Part shown: positions 1-11,463 of the stretch, piece after piece | Layout of the letters: the number at the start of each line of letters is the position of its first letter | How positions within the stretch are numbered: position 1 is the stretch's first letter | Source of the DNA: Rhizophlyctis rosea | Taxonomy: Eukaryota; Chytridiomycota; Chytridiomycetes; Rhizophlyctidales; Rhizophlyctidaceae | Direction of reading: 5' to 3' | DNA length: 42,559 bases | NCBI GenBank assembly: GCA_027596075.1 | Contig: JADGJC010000327.1 | Span: 1 to 42,559 of the forward strand | The notes under the pieces: generated by a model | What the model saw: the letters and a program-made list of their open reading frames with translations, nothing else | What the model was told of the DNA's origin: nothing | The model's database searches: none | Made by a program: the position numbers and the translations under genes

Positions 1-378
1 GCGTGTATCGCATAATGTGCACGCATCCACTGTTTGGTTCGATTTCTCGCATGAGGAGAATCGAAGGGGAGAATGCAAAGATGCGGACTAGTGGGATGCG
101 TCTGGTAGTTAGGATGTGTCACGTGATCGGTCAGATAGAATAGCATGTGACTGATTTATTCGCTTAGTCAGGATCGCGGGACCCTTATGTAATCACGTCG
201 ATCGCTTACGTGTTTTTCTGTCACACCTGTGCCACCCTGCGTGGTACATGTGGTACATGTGTACGTCTACGTGTGCGTGTTATGTTGTTCGTTATTATTT
301 TTATCTCAATATACATCCAAACAGTTAACCATCGTGTTCATTTGAGTGTGTATTGCTTCATTACCAAGCAGGTCTATT
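1..378 (+). repeat. Left arm of the window-bracketing inverted repeat
   Basis: Positions 2-378 match the reverse complement of 42121-42559 with roughly nine of ten bases identical, starting at the very edge of both window ends (CGTGTATCGCAT) and stopping together at GGTCTATT. Most differences are transitions. The arm carries one copy of a 73-bp block that is present twice in the right arm, and a CACGTG-containing 10-mer at 118-127 whose inverted partner is intact only in the right arm. No coding potential is evident; the 67-codon ORF inside is not convincing. Confidence 0.9.
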
Positions 379-1785
379 CGACTAGCAGATTGGCACCTGC
401 ACAACTCATCTGATAAGCCTTATCTCCCTCCACCCTTCTGATCATTGCTTCGGTCAACATCACCATCAGCTGACAGCAACATCCCAACTTCCTGTCCTGT
501 TCCCAATGAGTCCTGATCAGTATATTGTCGGATTGCAACACAACCTCACAATGTCATCGACACTTGGCAGTACCTGATTGGTTCACAGCCATCTCACCAC
601 CCTTTGCCGATGCTCGGAATTTGTAAGATAGTGGCAGTGTATAGTTTAGAGTTGATTGTATGTAATTTTGCTGTATCGACTCTATTCATAAATCGCCCTC
701 TCTATCAAGGGCTTCGGGGAGGTCAAGTCAGTTTTGGACTAAGAACTCTTTAGTCAACTTTCCAGACCTTCAAGCAAAGCTTGTCGGCACATCTTGCTAC
801 CGAGCCTAGTTCCCTCAATTTATCTTTGGGTTGACATTCCCTGGCTGGGGGGCCAATATTTGTTGACATTGTGTTCTGAGCATTGCTTGTGGTTTTGTCT
901 TCTTGATACACTTGAGCCCACTCAATATAATCGTCCTCTGACTGGGGACTTGGTTGTTCTGCACCTTCTCTTCCTCATCCTATCCTCACGTCTTTTACAC
1001 TGCCATCCGGCTCCACTGGTGGGGTAGCGTTTGGGGAACCAACCTGTCACGAACCCCATCACCGTTGGGTTCGGCACCCATTGGTTGTACGCGTATCGAG
1101 TAACCTCAAACCGCCCAATTTGATGCCCAACAACTGCCTGTCATTTTGCTCATTGACTGCCCAACCACATAGCGTCTATCAACATAAAATAATTCATTTT
1201 ATTATTGCTCTGATGTCATTTTGCTGTGATCCATTCTTGTTTGTATTTGTCTGTGTGTGGAATCTGCGGGGTTCCAACCAAGGAGATCATATGTTAATTG
1301 TTTGTCAAGTCCAAGTCACTTACCACTTAGCCACACGAGCGCGTTTAGATTGTCGGAAGTTGACATCGCATCATCCATGAGATTGCAAACCACCCAAAAT
1401 GTCGTCCAATTGGCTCTCGAGTGGTGGCACGAAATGGGACAGTCACATAGCCATCCCCATAGTGTGCCGCATAGGCGAGCCACTTTGGTTGCCCTATCAG
1501 CACCCCACCTGAAGCAACCGAATCGCGCCCAAGCCATTGGTCAATCCTGGGTGGATCCATTCCAGCAACCGTATCGGCACACATTGTGAGCGCACCCACG
1601 TGGCACCAAATGGTGACTTTGCCACCACCTCATGCCCTAGGGCCACCATTTGGGCAGAAGAATGTTTCGTGGATGCATGTCGGTCTCACTGTCCACCACC
1701 AGAGTGGTGTCAGAGAATCTTTTCTCGAATGGGACTGCACGTCATAACAAAAAAAGCCTAGCATCTCCATGCACCATTTTCTTCC
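379..1785. other. No recognisable gene
   Basis: Only short overlapping frames with no family motif occur here. No tRNA, rRNA, tandem repeat or transposase signature was seen. The last part is presumably the promoter and leader of the Ima1-like gene, whose true first exon may lie here. Confidence 0.5.
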
Positions 1786-4700
1786 ATGTCCACCGTTGTG
1801 TTTCCCACGAACAGTTCATATCCTTTGCTGGCTGGAGCTTGTTTTCTGTTTGTTCTCTTCCGCGCGCGGTCAGTTTCACAAATTGGGACAATTTGTTTTC
1901 ACCGCAAGTGTGTTCACAGTGGAAGCCACGTTCTTTTTCTCAGGTTTCTCCGTTCCCTGCCTCTCGCCGATCGCACAAAAAATCACCTCCCTGTAACGTG
2001 TTTCTACTGCAGCACTCGAGTGCTTGTTCCTGCTTACGACGGACCTATTGATGCTTCGGAATCGAATTGGAGGGAGCGGAGGCCCCAATACGATGAAGCG
2101 CGGCGCCTAAGAAGATGGTTCTGCAGAGTATGTGAGAGTGTGAACTGCTACGATGAGGTGAGATTTTCAAGGATGAGGTTGGGTGCCACACGTGCGGACT
2201 TCTCAACGCGTACATCGGTTGTTGTAATCTTCACACCAGCACGGCGAGATAGTGGACGAGTTGCCAGAGATGCACGAAGCCAAGTTCAATCGGTCTCCCA
2301 GTAAGTTTTCCACTGCATACTTCAATTTGGCTTGGAAAAGATCAGTCAAGATCTAAATTTGGGCCGGCAACACTTGTCTTGTAGCATCCGGACTAATGCG
2401 ACGCAACGTAGAAAGGGAAGTGCCTTTTTGTGAGGAATGTGTTTCGAATCAGAACATAGTGAGGCAAATTCTTTCAGACTACCTTCCTCCGGAGGATGTG
2501 AGTTTAGTAAGACATTTTGCGCAACTGCTCACATACTGATGGTCGCCTTGGATCAGGACCCAGAGTATGACTCCCTTTTGGAAAACTACCCAATTTTCAA
2601 AGAGGACTTGGAGGAGCGATACCCGCCCGTTTGTTCAGATTGTTCCATTCGCGTAGAAGGAGTGCTGCATAGCTTGGAAGCGAAAGCACGCGATCAACAC
2701 GGGAACTTACGTGATCGACGGAAGACGCTTCCTGGCGGAGGAGTAAGACGGGACGTCCAGGATCTTCCTTGGGCATGGCCGCGATGGGTGAAGAAAATTG
2801 AGTTTGGACTTTGGGCGGTGGGGTGTGGATTCGGAGTGTGGAGTTGCTTAATGATTCTCGTGATGATGTACGGAGGTATTTCTCTGAACTGTGGAATTTG
2901 GCAAGCTCGGGGCCTACTTGCATCTCACAAAAGAAAGGTTTATAGGCTACCAAGACCCGGGCGTTTATCGGGACATGGAAAGTTGCATATTCCTGCAGGG
3001 TCGATCAGCGAGAGAAAACTTGCTTGCTAGGATCCTTGATTCAGGACGTTGTACATGGCGCTGGCTTCGATCCTCACCGGACGCCGAATGTGCATGCGCC
3101 TTGGACGAGATGTTTTTCCCCTTTTTGTTTGGGGTTTTCGCGATGGCTATGGCAACTTCGATTGTGATCCTCCTGAAGCGTCGGAAAGGATGGTCGGCTC
3201 AGCGGAGGGAGGCGATTGATTGGAAGGTTCTCCTGAAGAAAGGCGGGGTATGTGGCTTTGCACTTGTTGAATCAAAGTCTCGGTTGCTAAGCTGTTCATT
3301 CTGATGCATAATAATCATCCCTTAGATAATTTCGATGGTGGCAGTTTCGGCAGTCGGTGGCTGGAAGCACTATTTGTATTCGGAACGGTCGGAGGGAGAG
3401 AAAAGATTTGTAGGGGTCGTGTATTTTTTGGTGTCACTTGTGGTATGTATATATACCTTAATCCGGTCGGCACGGGTTTTCCATTGCATCACTCATGCCC
3501 TGCATTTTCAGACGTTTCTCTCTGCCTTGTACATCAGTGTCACATATTTCTACCCGACGATCGGTTCCTCACGTTTACCGAAACCGACGAGATACGCTGA
3601 CACGTCCCCGCCGCGGATTTCTCCGCCTCGGAGATCACTTGACCAATTGGAAGCAGACAAAGGCATCGCTAGTGCTTTCAGTTTTCTTCAGTTGTCACCT
3701 GTGAAGACACCCATTTCGCGACGGAACCCACATGCAAAGGGGGTTGATACGCAGCGTGCACACACATCAGACTCCCACGAAGATAGCGATGAGGAAGGTG
3801 TCTTCACAACTCCGTCAAAGTACAAGTTGCCAAAATCCTCCCAGTCGTCTTTTGCTCCATCATCCGAAAGCATGGTGTCCGGACTTTCCGCTCTAGGTTT
3901 AGGTGGAACAAATCATGCTGATTCGACCGATTCAATGGAGTGGGAACGGCCACCGCGGTACTCGCCGTTTGCATCGGCCGCGTCCCTTACTCCAGCAGTG
4001 TCATCATTCGCGGCGAGTGGACAAGGTTGGGGATTGGGGTGGGGAAATGTGGCGGGTGGTACTGCTGGTGGGACGTTGAGGGATCCTGCGTTGGACAAGT
4101 GGAAACGCAATGGCATGAATACACCGGTTGCGCTTTTGAATCGGAAGGCTTGGCCGGGGAAACCAACGGCGGGTGCCAATGCCCAAGGCGGATGGCCGGG
4201 TGTTGGAGGGGCCGCGTTTGGAGGTGGTGGAGTGCCGTCGTTGGGTAAGCAGAGTAGCTTTGGAGGTGCGGGGATGGGAAGGGTTGGCATTGGGGGGATG
4301 GTTGGGGTGGGTGGTGGAGGTAGGAGTTTCGCGATGGGTAATGGGGTAGGGGGAGGGATGTTGAAGAGGAGCTTGAGCGGAGGCGACTCCTTTGGTTTTG
4401 GAGACTTTGGCGAATCCTTGTCGTCGTCTTCGTTTGCTACGGGAGGTTTTGGCGGGGCGGCGAACGATAATGGAGGTGGGATTGCATTGAGGCCAGCAAC
4501 GTTCATGCCCAAGCAGGTTGGTTTTGGCTAATGTAGTGCGGTGAAATTTGCCATTTCCCATGTCCTTCTTACATATTCTTGGTGTGCAGGCCGAAACAGG
4601 GCTGGAAGACCTATTCTCCTCGGCCGTGAAATTGAAGAACCGTTCAGTCGTACCACATTCTCTGGCGAAATGGTATGATCATCGGTTAAATGGGGGACGG

Positions 4701-5416
4701 AATGCGTTGGCCCAACGGTGGGCAGTGGTGGGGAGTTTGGTGGGTTTCGGAGCGGAGTTTCGCGTGAGTGCTGTCCTTGCCCCGTGCGTTGGCGAGTTTC
4801 TATCTGATGCAATTGACCTTTGTTGTGTTTTTCATTCATAGTCGTGGCTGTCCGCGGTTCAAGCTCCCATTTGGATTACGGTGCTCCTGTTGGTGGTTAA
4901 AGGGATATATCGGAAAGGGATGCGGAGTGCGCCCGGACGGTCGAATGCATTTGGAGTAGGGGGGAGTGCATTTGGTAGGGTGGGAGTTGGGGATGTCCAT
5001 TCGGGGCAGTGGAGATGGGCGGGTGAAAGGGAAAGAGGGAGGGAGGAGACAGCTGAGGAGTTTGTTCATGGGAAGATTATACCGGTGAGTGTCGCATCAT
5101 ACTGAGAGATTCATGCTATCAGTTCAGATGCCTCATGATCAACAAAATCCTGATAATCCCGTTCTTGCATGCTTGAACCACTCAGACTTGCCTAACCCTA
5201 CTCATTCTCTGTCGACTCATCGCCATTCCCTATATGCTTCTCGTGATGTGGGAGCCGGAATCCTTGGTGGGAAGTTCGTGGGATGTTTGGCAGGGGTGGT
5301 TGGATTGGGGTGCATGGGCAAAATGGGGTGGGATCGGGCTGGATGGAGTGCTGTTGGGGTTGGCCGGATGGGTATGGAAGCCCGTTGTGATGAGGAGGGA
5401 GGGGCGATGGAGGTGA
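1786..5416 (+). CDS. ima1: Ima1/TMEM201 (Samp1/NET5)-like inner nuclear membrane protein
   Basis: The product is an integral inner-nuclear-membrane protein; the family links chromatin and the LINC complex. Ten exons join in phase to 945 codons: 1786-2157, 2240-2300, 2385-2497, 2557-2875, 3045-3247, 3326-3442, 3512-4516, 4590-4763, 4842-5084 and 5186-5416. The N-terminus has the Ima1_N zinc-finger pattern: VTCFYC, then WFCRVCESVNCYDE, then GEIVDELPEMHEAKFN, FCEECVSNQ and LEERYPPVCSDC. Hydrophobic segments follow at FGLWAVGCGFGVWSCLMIL, MFFPFLFGVFAMAMA and VGVVYFLVSLV. A long Ser/Gly-rich stretch of some 330 residues leads to the family-like FMPKQAETGLEDLF, and the C-terminus carries further membrane segments (APIWITVLLLVV; LTLLILCRLIAIPYMLLVMW). 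The start is uncertain: family members begin nearer the first zinc finger, so an upstream exon is possible. The 2876-3044 intron is the least certain junction. Confidence 0.82.
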
Positions 5417-6090
5417 AGGAGGGGTGGGGTTTTTGCGAATTATCGGAAGGTTGTAAATAATGCGAGAATGAATATTGGCACTGTGAATGTTGTGAAATAG
5501 TTTATTGACTCCGGATATCGACGGTAAGCAATTCTTCAAGGGAAACTTCTATGATATTCAGGCTCATGACACGGCAATTCATTCCGACTGGCCTGTGATG
5601 TGTCGAGAAGGTGGACACCCAAGCGTGTCCGCAGCAATGGAGCCGGGTAGTCTGTTGGTTGCCCGACGTTCAAGAGTCCGGACATACATTCGTCTGGCTT
5701 TTGGCTCCTGGTGCTGTGTCAAAAACACTTCTGCATACATCTACACACATCACAGGGACATCGCGCAGATCATCGCACAACGACACTGTGTCCGAACGTA
5801 CTGTATTTTTCTTTGCCGCCCCAACCATCCCTTTTGAACAACGGAAAACATAGCGAGCACGTGGAGCTTTGTAAAGACGTATGTCTTGTTAAGCCATAAC
5901 AACAGTGCCCTTGGTGGTTGTGTTGACTGTAACCCACACAATTGCCTACCGCTGTAGCATCGACTTCTGTTTGAGCTTCCACGTGGCTAGTCCGGAGATA
6001 ACACTACCTCTGTCAACAGTAGCCTCTCTCCTTCCCCCACCAAAGTTTAGCTCCTCACCCATACCTGCCTCCTCGACCAACTGCCCGACA
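5417..6090. other. Intergenic, no gene seen
   Basis: This is the 3' flank of the Ima1-like gene and the promoter side of the first ankyrin gene. A 110-codon frame at 5505-5837 overlaps two other open frames and matches nothing I recognise. Confidence 0.5.
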
Positions 6091-7626
6091 ATGAGTCACC
6101 CAACGATCCAATTGGCCCCCCATACCCTCTCCCATCCTATCCCACGCTTCGTCCCCGACCTCCTCTCCACCGTAGTCAGATTTTCCGACCCCACCACCAG
6201 CCGAACCCTCCGTAGTGCCAGCAGAGAGTTGATTCCAGTGAAAGGAATAGCACTAAAGGTATTTCGTGTACATCTCCAAGTATGACCTCCTCCTTTCCGA
6301 AGCCGCTTGGCGGTACCTTCACTGTGGTTTCGACAACCTCTGGGCGTGGGCCGTCCGTAAGTGGCACCCAAAAGTCCCAACAGCCTTCATTGAAGAAGCA
6401 GAGGATCCGGAAAAGGGGGAGGCACTTCTCACAGCAGTAGCTGAACCTGCCTTGGACATGGTGCAATTCTTGATCCAAGCCGGTGCGGATATCCACTACA
6501 ACAGTGAAGAGGCTCTGTCGATAGCTACGGCAAAGAGCGACATGGATATGGTGGAGGCATTGATTGAAGTTGGTGCGAGCGTTTACGGTGGAGACGGCAA
6601 GGCGCCTTACAATGCTGTCAAATCCGGTGAGCTTGAGATTCTCAAAGAATTGCTTGAGCTTGCTGGCTCTTCAAAGAAGAAGCGCCCCCAGCTGTACAAA
6701 GCGATGGAACTGGCGGTGGAGATGGGACGGCTGGACATGGTACGGATTTGTTTTGCTCACGGGGCGGACGTCAATGCCGATGGGAAGTAGGGATTATTAC
6801 AGGCAGCTGTTATCGGTGATAGTGTAGACATTGTGAAGGTGCTGGTGCACTATGGTGCGGACGCACACTATGATTGGGATGGTGATTCGCCGGGCCACAT
6901 GATTTCTTTAGCTCTCGACGAAGGGACCGGAAACGTCGACATCATTCGGTTCTTATTGAAAAAAAGTGTAAATATGAGTTCTTTCCGCGACCTGGCGCTG
7001 AACGTGTCCGCGCATAAAGGGTGGGTTGGCATCACCATGCTGTTCCTGAAGGCTGGAGCATATGACTGGGATTACGAAGAACGGGTGGTGGAGATGGCGA
7101 TGGATCATGGGGAAAGGGAGGTGTTGGATGGTTTGGAACAGGCAGGAGTTCATTTGCGGCCGCTCCTTCGTAATGTGCTCCGCCGGGCAGTTTTCGACGG
7201 CAATCAGGCACTGGTCAACAATGCTCGAGAAATGGGGTGGATATAGTGGCGGTGGACGGACTAGTTGGGTGGGATTGCAGGCGAGCTTGTCACGAAGGAC
7301 ATTTTGACTTGATCCGCTCCTTGATGCATACGGAAGCAGTACCAGCAGACGATTTCGAGTACATTGAAATCTTCGTTGCTGCGCTGAGGGCTAAGAAGGA
7401 GGACATTACAACGGGGTTGCTGCTGCAAAGGGGGGGGACGCGGGATCTGTTTGCAAAAGTGGCGTCCGCGTTTTCTAATAGCGAACTCAGTGAACCTGTG
7501 CTGGATTACCTCACCGAGTGGAGGAAAAGGAACCTTCGACACTTCAAGCACAAGCTCCCACTTGAAGAACCGCCTCGCGACTGGTTTGATAGGCTTATGT
7601 CCGAGTCACATAGGATGATGAGGTAG
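6091..7626 (+). pseudogene. Ankyrin-repeat protein, broken copy (paralogue of 11464-12914)
   Basis: The product would pair an F-box-like N-terminus (FVPDLLSTVVRFSDPTTSRT) with a run of ankyrin repeats such as AGADIHYNSEEALSIATAKS and CFAHGADVNADGK. It aligns along its whole length with the gene at 11464. Three lesions break it. First, a 22-nt segment near 6258-6280 (GT at its start, AG at its end) is absent from the paralogue and shifts the frame. Second, an in-frame TAG at 6788-6790 separates HGADVNADGK from GLLQAAVIGDS, which continues in the same frame. Third, a frameshift near 7230-7245 moves the reading from ALVNNAREMG to VDGLVGWDCRRACHEGHFDL. It ends SHRMMR at 7626. Ankyrin repeats bind proteins; an F-box would link it to SCF ubiquitin ligase, but that is inference. 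Confidence 0.8.
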
Positions 7627-8168
7627 GATCGTCCGGCAGACATGATGGGAGCTTTCAGTAACTGCAGTTGTGATTTCTGGACATCTCTCATTTGCATCTC
7701 CATTCCCCAGATCTATTTATTCCCGCCTTCCAAGGCTAGTCGGACGAAGTAGGAGGTGAGCTGCATGTGTTAATGAAAGCAATGGCTCTTTCGGTTGAGC
7801 GCCTGTTGGATCGGCTGTCAACATCAACCTATTTTTGTAATTGAATGTTTATCTTAGTAACATGGAAGTCGGGTGGCAGGGACCTCCATTAAGCCGCTTC
7901 TGGAATCTCCTCTTGGATGTCGATCAGATGATGAACCAAAGGAGTCAAATTCAACCACTGCCTGGTTGCACCAATACCCTCAAACGCCCGCAAACCAAGC
8001 GGGGGCCAGCAAGCATGTCAAACGGATTGCAAGTAAGTCCGGCAGTCCCAATCCAAAGAATCGCCCCATGGTGCGTCTTTATTCAATTGTAAACAAACAA
8101 AAATGTAAACAAACAACCGGCAGACCTACTCCCACACTCCACAAAACCCTCTCCCCATTCAAAACTCC
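7627..8168. other. Intergenic between convergent genes
   Basis: This 540-bp stretch lies between the 3' ends of the broken ankyrin gene (+) and the CreC-like gene (-). Nothing beyond short spurious frames is visible. Confidence 0.5.
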
Positions 8169-10876
8169 CTAAGGTCTATCCCACACTTTCAATAAACCTT
8201 CCTTATCCGTCGTCACAATCGAATCTTCCCGAAACGAGATCGTACATAGCGGGTGCGAATGAATCAGTTCTGACTGTGATTCGCAAATAGATTCAATATT
8301 AAAATCAAATTGAAAGAGTTATGGCAACAATATCCACAAGTATGCAACGGGCAACACATACCCGAAATGGCTCCAAAACCGCGACTTCAGACTTGGATAG
8401 TACTGGGTGGTATCCGAGTTCGGCTTCCGCTGCTCTTGAGCGTTTCAACGCGGCTGCGGACTGAGAAAAGATGGGAGATCAAAGAAGATGGTGAGCATTG
8501 ATCCTATGATTCCCCAAACCAAATTCCAAAAGCCTATATCGACATCCAACCAGATCTACAAGTCCCATCCCACACATCGAATGCCTCAAAACCACACTCA
8601 CCACCTTAGGTCTATGTAAACTCCCCACCGAAAACTCCCAAAGACACAGCCGGGTGTCCTCTCCAACACTACCAAATCTATAACTCCTATCCGTGCATCG
8701 ATAAGGATCAAACTCCACGGCCGTGACCCACGACGCATGGCCTTGACACCGTGCTACGATGCAGCGGCCGCGGAAGGACCAGACAGTGATCAGGTCGTCT
8801 TGCCCGCCTGTGAGGAATACGTTTCAGTTGAAGATGAAAATGACCGTAAAGGCGTTATTCAGATGTTTACCTGTGAGGATAAATTTACCGTCCGGCGACC
8901 AGCACACGGACGTCAACCCGCCAAAGAAGGATTTATAGGTGTCGACTAATCTGTTCCGTGAAACATATTGAGCATGTATGCAAGCAAAAGCTCGGACTGC
9001 GAGTTAAGCTTACCGTTCATTCACATAATCAACAATTCGGAGGAACCCATCCATGGAAACTATGGCCACATGCTGACAGTCCGGGGAAAATGCTATGCCT
9101 TTGGATGCATATGATACATGGTTATTGCATATGAGAACCCTGCCCCGGCAATCACATCATCATCGGGACTGCAATTTTGACGTACCCGTGATCGCTTTCT
9201 TGCTGGCCAACCAATATGAGTGAGGATTGTACTTATGTGACTTTGAGTTCCGCGCGACCGTGAACCTGGTTGGTATTGCTTGAGCAAAAAGATTACGAAA
9301 CCAACACTCTGAATGTTCAACAAAAATCTTACGGCTCGCTCTCGTATGTTGGTGTGAACGGTTGTTCATCCTTTTCCTTATCGTATACAATGACACTGCG
9401 AGCAGCAAGTTTGGTCCTTTGAGTGATAACAATAGTATTCCTGATATGGGAAAGGCAACACCAACCTCCCGTCCTCATGACCCGCCATGAACAGATTCTC
9501 CGATCCCTGCGTACAGAGGATGCCACTGGTCAACCGTTAGAGCCCGATGAAGCCGCCCCGACGGCAAACGTAAGCTACACATACCGGCATCCATTTTATA
9601 CACGTTACACATGATTTATGAATTGCGCCCTGCAGAGTGCGGATCGGTATGTCGCTCAGTCGTGAGGGTTGATGTCAATCTACTATTCTCCGTCATCACA
9701 AGGTTGATGTCAATCTACTATTCTCCGTCATCCCAAACCCACAACGTCCCCGATCCATCAAACAATACCACACCCCCTCCTCCTCCTCATCTCCTCCTGG
9801 ACCTCCGCAGCCATAACAGGGCAACTCCACCCTCCCTCTCCCAACCCTCCTCCTCAAACTCCTTACCTGTCTATTGAATCGTTCGTATTTGCCAGAAATC
9901 GGACAGTACCACATCACGCTCCCACAAGTGAATCCTAGATGAACACTTGCTGTAGGTAATGCACACAGCGCGCTTTTTCAGCAAGAGCAGCTTACCAATA
10001 ACGGTATCTAGAGTATCTCGTTTCAAATGGTCGGCGTCGTGGCACGTTACAAGCGAATCTTTGAAGTAAATACACGATAAGATGTCCTACAACATCACAA
10101 AATAGATATGAGAACACTCCAGAAGAACGACCAGAATGACACGCAGTTCCCGGCCATACCTTTGGTCCTGCCTGGTATTCCCCGCAATAAAAGGCTTTGC
10201 CGGAATTCCAAAACAGATACGTGGTCTCGGCCCTTCTATAATGCAACAGCTTGGCCAGCTCGGCGTGCGCCGATATCTTGAGGACGAAGTTATTCGTCGT
10301 AGCTTTCGCGCTCGGTGCTGTTTTCGTGCGCTTCGCTTTGCTCTTCCCTAAGAAAAGAAACGAGGACCTGTCTGGACGTGGAAGGACATACGTCCAATGT
10401 GGTTAAACCCAAGATCTCACGGTTGTGCACCATCGCGTAATGTATGCATTGCTGGTGAATATGGTGGCTGACATACCACTCCCTGTTCCTTCTCCGTCTA
10501 TTGGTACATCAACCAAAAGCGGCGGTGTAGAGGATTGAGTTGCTGTGGTATGAGCAGTGGTTGTGTCACTATTTGTATCGGATGCTGTCCGTGCCGACGT
10601 TGCGGGTGGTGGACTCTTTGGGGGGTCGTTCGACTTGACCGTGGAGAAGGAAGCGGAAAGTCCTGGTGAGGAGTGTGCCTCGTCAATGACGTTTGTAGAG
10701 AAGATGGAAAGGCAAAGACGAGGGAAACGCTCCACTGTGCACTTGCCTATGTAACTTATGGTGCCATCTTGCTTCCAAATGCCACGGAGACGATACAGTC
10801 CCTCGTGCCCAGAAAACCCTTGTAGACCCACTATTTGTTGGGGCTGCATCGCCGAATAGCCGCTTTGTAACCCCAA
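8169..10876 (-). CDS. creC: CreC / WDR20-type WD40 protein
   Basis: CreC is the WD40 partner and stabiliser of the CreB deubiquitinase in carbon catabolite repression (WDR20 with USP12/USP46 in animals). Reading the minus strand, the exons give [12 protein letters not shown], a Ser/Thr/Pro-rich stretch, [64 protein letters not shown] joined to [94 protein letters not shown] and [20 protein letters not shown]. It ends in GLLKVWDRP with TAG at 8169-8171. The order and wording match fungal CreC from end to end. About ten exons are joined by short GT-AG introns; intron 9408-9468 restores HEDGSVIVYDK and intron 9636-9840 holds a tandem duplication. The exact start and the junction near 10350-10430 are less certain. 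Confidence 0.88.
9667..9735. repeat. 35-bp tandem duplication inside a creC intron
   Basis: The sequence beginning GGTTGATGTCAATCTACTAT occurs at 9667 and again at 9702, nearly identical over some 33 bases. It lies between the exons encoding GKYERFNRQ and VTCIKWMP, so it does not affect the protein. Confidence 0.85.
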
Positions 10877-11463
10877 TAGTGCGCTCAGTCTGTTGCACTT
10901 TTTGTTGAAATCGGGGCCTAATTCTGAGGTTGCTTCTCAAGCGGAAGTGACGAAAGTTATGAAAGTCACGAAACTTTGCCAGCAGGTGGCCACAGGCTGC
11001 CCAGCCGGCCAGATGGGAGGCAGGGGCCGCCAGGTAGCAGCCAGGTAGCAGGCCCCTGGTTCTGCCCCTGGTTCTGCCCCTGGTTCTGCCCCTGGTTCGG
11101 AGGTTCCACATTCAATGTAGTCATTTTTGGAAGGATTGTACCACATTGCGTAAAGTTGGTAAACACACCTCACATGAGTGTGATCACACCGTTGATCGAC
11201 TTGATTCTCACTGCTCAGTCACTGTCTTCGTGGTGCAAACTCGTTGTGGTCCCTTTGTCATGCTGAGTGCATCCACTGGGTTGTAACTGATTCGCTGATG
11301 CCTCTGAGCCCCATTCTGTGTGAATTTGTCAAATACTTGGGGGCTCATGAGTCATACCTGAAGTCTTCTTCCTGGCCTCCACCTGCATAATTGTGCTTTC
11401 CCACCACCTCCTTATGAGTGTCGCACCAAACACGTCCCATTCCATTCACTCAATCGTGAAAAT
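10877..11463. other. Shared upstream region of creC (-) and the second ankyrin gene (+)
   Basis: The two genes diverge from this 590-bp stretch, so it should hold both promoters. It contains a small minisatellite at 11053-11100. No gene is supported. Confidence 0.5.
11053..11100. repeat. 12-bp minisatellite, four units
   Basis: Four head-to-tail copies of CCCCTGGTTCTG; the last ends in CGG. Just upstream, CAGGTAGCAG is also doubled. The apparent Thr-Arg-Gly-Arg repeat frame on the minus strand is a by-product of this repeat. Confidence 0.9.

Noticed and set aside
210..413. ORF inside the left terminal repeat and its counterpart at 42154-42360
   Set aside because: The two frames are read from the two inverted copies, but the frame is not kept through the 73-bp block and there is no protein motif.
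10937..11173. Short proteins with Thr-Arg-Gly-Arg or Glu-Pro-Gly-Ala repeats
   Set aside because: They are translations of the 12-bp minisatellite in different frames.
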